Source: Candidatus Raymondbacteria bacterium RIFOXYA2_FULL_49_16
GTDB lineage: Bacteria > Fibrobacterota > OXYB2-FULL-49-7 > XYB2-FULL-49-35
NCBI GenBank assembly: GCA_001789205.1
Contig: MFYT01000009.1
Span: 1 to 34,845 of the forward strand
Length of the DNA stretch: 34,845 bases
Direction of reading: 5' to 3'
This document shows positions 33,482-34,845 of the stretch, piece by piece. The translations under genes were made by a program, and so were the position numbers. Below the pieces are notes generated by a model. The model worked only from the letters and a program-made list of their open reading frames with translations. It was not told where the DNA came from and searched no databases. Position 1 is the first letter of the stretch; each line of letters begins with the position of its first letter.

Positions 33482-33613
33482 CAGCAGAATTAAAATAATA
33501 AAGAAATCAAAGGGAGCAACACATAAAAATCGTTTTTTTGCCCTGCCGGGCCAGCCAGGGACGCTGATGGATGCAGGACAGGGTTTGCAGCCGTAGAAAC
33601 CTCTACAGCATGT

Positions 33614-33635
33614 CCGGCGGCGCGGAGGCCGCCGG
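33614..33635. repeat. Hairpin in copy 1 of the palindrome
   Basis: CCGGCGGC and GCCGCCGG form a perfect 8-bp stem with a 6-base loop (GCGGAG). The matching hairpin in copy 2 has A:T where this one has G:C at one stem position, so pairing is kept while sequence changes. T-rich sequence follows 14 bases after the stem on the plus strand. Confidence 0.6.
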
Positions 33636-33713
33636 TTAATCATACGCATGTTTTTTTCTTCTGATTATACGGCCGGAGGCCCAACTGGCCTCAACTGGGG
33701 AAAAACGGGCCTC

Positions 33714-33781
33714 CCCGCCCAAAGGGATGTCATTTCTAACATTCCAGACATGGTTGCATTAATGACATCCCTTTGAGCGGG
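33714..33781. repeat. Central stem of the palindrome (21-bp arms, 26-base loop)
   Basis: Arms at 33714-33734 and 33761-33781 match at 20 of 21 positions around CAAAGGGATGTCATT. The single mismatch becomes a G.U wobble in RNA read from the minus strand. A second smaller stem, CCCGCTT/AAGCGGG, lies directly beside it at 33782-33819. Confidence 0.65.
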
Positions 33782-33856
33782 CCCGCTTCATAAAGCTTCT
33801 AAAAAATTGCTAAAGCGGGCGGCCGTGTGCCATGAACACGAAAAGAAAACTGACTA

Positions 33857-33880
33857 ACCGGCAGCCTCTGCGCTGCCGGT
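33857..33880. repeat. Hairpin in copy 2 of the palindrome
   Basis: ACCGGCAGC and GCTGCCGGT form a perfect 9-bp stem with a 6-base loop (CTCTGC). On the minus strand it corresponds to the copy-1 hairpin, with 25 of 29 bases the same across stem, loop and GGTTARTCA tail. Two of the four differences compensate each other in the stem. Confidence 0.6.
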
Positions 33881-33973
33881 CCAACGGATTGAACATGCAA
33901 ACCCTGTCCGCCTGCACCCGAAACCGATGGAATTATAGTATTGGCAAGCCGCATTAATTTATTTTGAGAAACT

Positions 33974-34699
33974 ATGGGCGTTTTTATCAACAACAAGCCT
34001 GATATAACGGCTGGCATGTATGGCGTTCTCATCATGGATGATGACGCACCGGTCGCGTCCCTTTTTGCCGAAAACATTACCAGAAACATCCAGAACGCGG
34101 TTGTTGTTATCTGTAGCGGGTCGCGGGAATGCCTGGCCTTGTGCAGGCTCTTCTTTTTCCATGTTATTCTATGCGATATCCGTTTGCCCAAAGATCCAAT
34201 TGACGGCGACCAAGTCATTCAACAGGTCAAAGAGGATGTTTCCAAGGTTCCCTTTATCATCAGCATGACCGCTGATAGACGGGAAACCGTTGTCCGCGCG
34301 AACAACTGCAACGCTGATGATTTCTTTGATAAATGCGATGAGGACAAAAAGACCGACTTAGCGCTCCTCACTGAGAAGGTTAAAAAAGGATTTACTGTTG
34401 CCAATGCCAAACTCAACCAGCTTCAGGAAAAATACGGCATTCCCCAGATGACCTTTGCCGCGATTCAGGCTGCGCAAAGGAAGAAAAGGGGCCTCTTTTC
34501 AAAAAACGCGGGATATCCGCCTACCACTGTGGCCAAGACGTTCATGTTCTACAAGGCGCTTGCTGATAAATGGGCAAACCCGCGAACAGACCTGGAAACA
34601 ATCGCGTTAAACGCCGGGTTTGGGTCAGAAAAAAGCTTCATGAGATTGCGTAACAAGTTAAAGGCCATTATTAACCTGCCCGCGTTTTTTATTGGTTAA
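33974..34699 (+). CDS. Response regulator with receiver domain and AraC-like C-terminus
   Basis: 241 residues. The receiver domain occupies about residues 15-135: acidic pocket Asp22-Asp24 (VLIMDDD), phospho-acceptor Asp68 (ILCDIRLP), Thr99 (ISMTAD) and probably Lys120 (FFDKCD), although the usual Lys-Pro is Lys-Cys here. Residues about 186-238 (TVAKTFMFYKALADKW, then LETIALNAGFGSEKSFMRLRNKL, INLPAFF) resemble the second helix-turn-helix half of AraC proteins, so DNA binding is likely. No sensor kinase is nearby. It is divergent from the FecR-domain gene across the palindrome and could act there. No Shine-Dalgarno is seen; Met15 (34016) is an alternative start. Confidence 0.78.
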   Translation: MGVFINNKPDITAGMYGVLIMDDDAPVASLFAENITRNIQNAVVVICSGSRECLALCRLFFFHVILCDIRLPKDPIDGDQVIQQVKEDVSKVPFIISMTADRRETVVRANNCNADDFFDKCDEDKKTDLALLTEKVKKGFTVANAKLNQLQEKYGIPQMTFAAIQAAQRKKRGLFSKNAGYPPTTVAKTFMFYKALADKWANPRTDLETIALNAGFGSEKSFMRLRNKLKAIINLPAFFIG

Positions 34700-34713
34700 T
34701 TCTATTTAATTTA

Positions 34714-34749
34714 CTTAACGGAATGGGCCGCCATTATTCTCCTGTTAAG
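34714..34749. other. Imperfect hairpin after the response regulator gene
   Basis: CTTAAC and GTTAAG enclose an inner imperfect stem (AATGG-GCCG-CCATT). It lies 15 bases past the stop codon and is the only candidate transcript end here, but no T-run follows. The rest of 34700-34845 shows no gene. Confidence 0.35.
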
Positions 34750-34831
34750 CAATCCAGCAAGCTATTGTATCTAATCAAAATAGAGGTTGCGTATGCGCTA
34801 TTAATGGTTTGATAAATCAGCATATTGTCTA

Positions 34832-34845
34832 CCCCCCCCCCCCCC
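34832..34845. other. Terminal run of 14 C
   Basis: The window ends in an uninterrupted run of C directly after TATTGTCTA. A homopolymer at the very end of a sequence often marks a sequencing or assembly artefact, though a real poly-C tract that broke the assembly is possible. Confidence 0.5.

Larger units (their letters stand above)
33576..33909. repeat. ~334-bp imperfect palindrome: two inverted copies of a structured module
   Basis: Copy 1 reads inward on the plus strand from 33576 to 33734; copy 2 reads inward on the minus strand from 33909 to 33761. Each has, in the same order, GGACAGGGTTTGCA (identical in both), a G+C-rich hairpin followed by GGTTARTCA, a pyrimidine-rich stretch, ACGGCCG, CGGGC, and a 21-base block containing CAAAGGGATGTCATT. 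Spacings agree within a few bases: 26 versus 24 between the hairpin tail and ACGGCCG. The parts between blocks have diverged. The palindrome centre is a 26-base loop at 33735-33760. Confidence 0.7.
33482..33973. other. 492-bp non-coding divergent gap holding a large imperfect palindrome
   Basis: No credible gene was found here on either strand. The gap separates the minus-strand FecR-domain gene from the plus-strand response regulator. Most of it is filled by the two-copy inverted structure at 33576-33909. On the minus strand TATTTT stands ten bases before the FecR-domain ATG, with TTGCTC 16 bases further out, a possible leaderless promoter. No tRNA-like or known structured-RNA core was recognised. 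Confidence 0.6.

Noticed and set aside
33482-33649. N-terminal extension of the FecR-domain gene
   Set aside because: The Arg/Cys/Pro-rich stretch precedes a good signal peptide and runs into the palindrome; an inner ATG at 33481 is better.
33576-33909. Insertion sequence or integron remnants
   Set aside because: No transposase or integrase fragment lies between or beside the copies, and the two copies are diverged inside rather than being simple terminal repeats; kept open only as a possible explanation.
33482-33973. tRNA, tmRNA, RNase P or riboswitch in the large gap
   Set aside because: No T-loop, anticodon arm or known conserved core was found; the repeated module does not resemble those families.
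1-34845. CRISPR array or tandem repeat tract
   Set aside because: No regularly spaced direct repeats were seen in any intergenic stretch.

Overview
The window looks like a contig from an uncultured diderm bacterium of the FCB/Fibrobacterota-like kind. The reasons are an LPS Kdo transferase (waaA) next to a large glycosyltransferase block, and at least six exported proteins that end in the same C-terminal module (a 'PNPFNP' entry motif, then a Y..xG.l, W.a, GxYxx pattern and a final basic residue). That module resembles type IX secretion sorting tails and FlgD-Ig-like tails. The lineage is an inference; no rRNA or other marker gene is present. There are no tRNA or rRNA genes, CRISPR arrays, transposases or phage genes.

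Region 1 (75-10741, all on the minus strand, mostly tight spacing): nine genes. In transcription order they are two FGE-sulfatase-like (SUMF1-fold) secreted proteins, a Tat-exported DUF362 protein, a secreted DUF6599-like protein, a third FGE-like protein, a 158-bp gap, a fourth FGE-like protein, a pair of amidohydrolase-fold proteins (the first without most metal ligands, the second intact), and a secreted esterase-like alpha/beta hydrolase. The theme is an exported or surface module of unknown substrate.

Region 2 (10925-16792): an alpha/beta hydrolase on the plus strand; a DUF4258 toxin-like / YgiT-like antitoxin pair; a family GH4 glycosidase divergent from an AraC regulator; a ribbon-helix-helix / PIN-domain toxin-antitoxin pair with an inverted repeat in front; and the RNA ligase RtcB.

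Region 3 (16853-28779): surface-glycan locus. Plus strand: DUF268-like protein, class I methyltransferase, GT11 fucosyltransferase-like, two GT2 and three GT4-like enzymes. Minus strand: three GT9 heptosyltransferase-like genes. Then waaA on the plus strand. The first four genes look more A+T-rich than the rest, which suggests an exchangeable O-antigen-like cassette beside a conserved core block.

Region 4 (28812-34845): a DUF2225 protein (plus); a minus-strand run of FecR-domain protein, birA and coaX; and a plus-strand response regulator with an AraC-like C-terminus. Between the FecR-domain gene and the response regulator is a 492-bp non-coding gap. It contains a roughly 334-bp imperfect palindrome made of two diverged, inverted copies of one structured module, with a compensatory base-pair change in a hairpin. 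This is the most unexplained non-coding structure in the window. The sequence ends in a run of 14 C, possibly an assembly or sequencing artefact.
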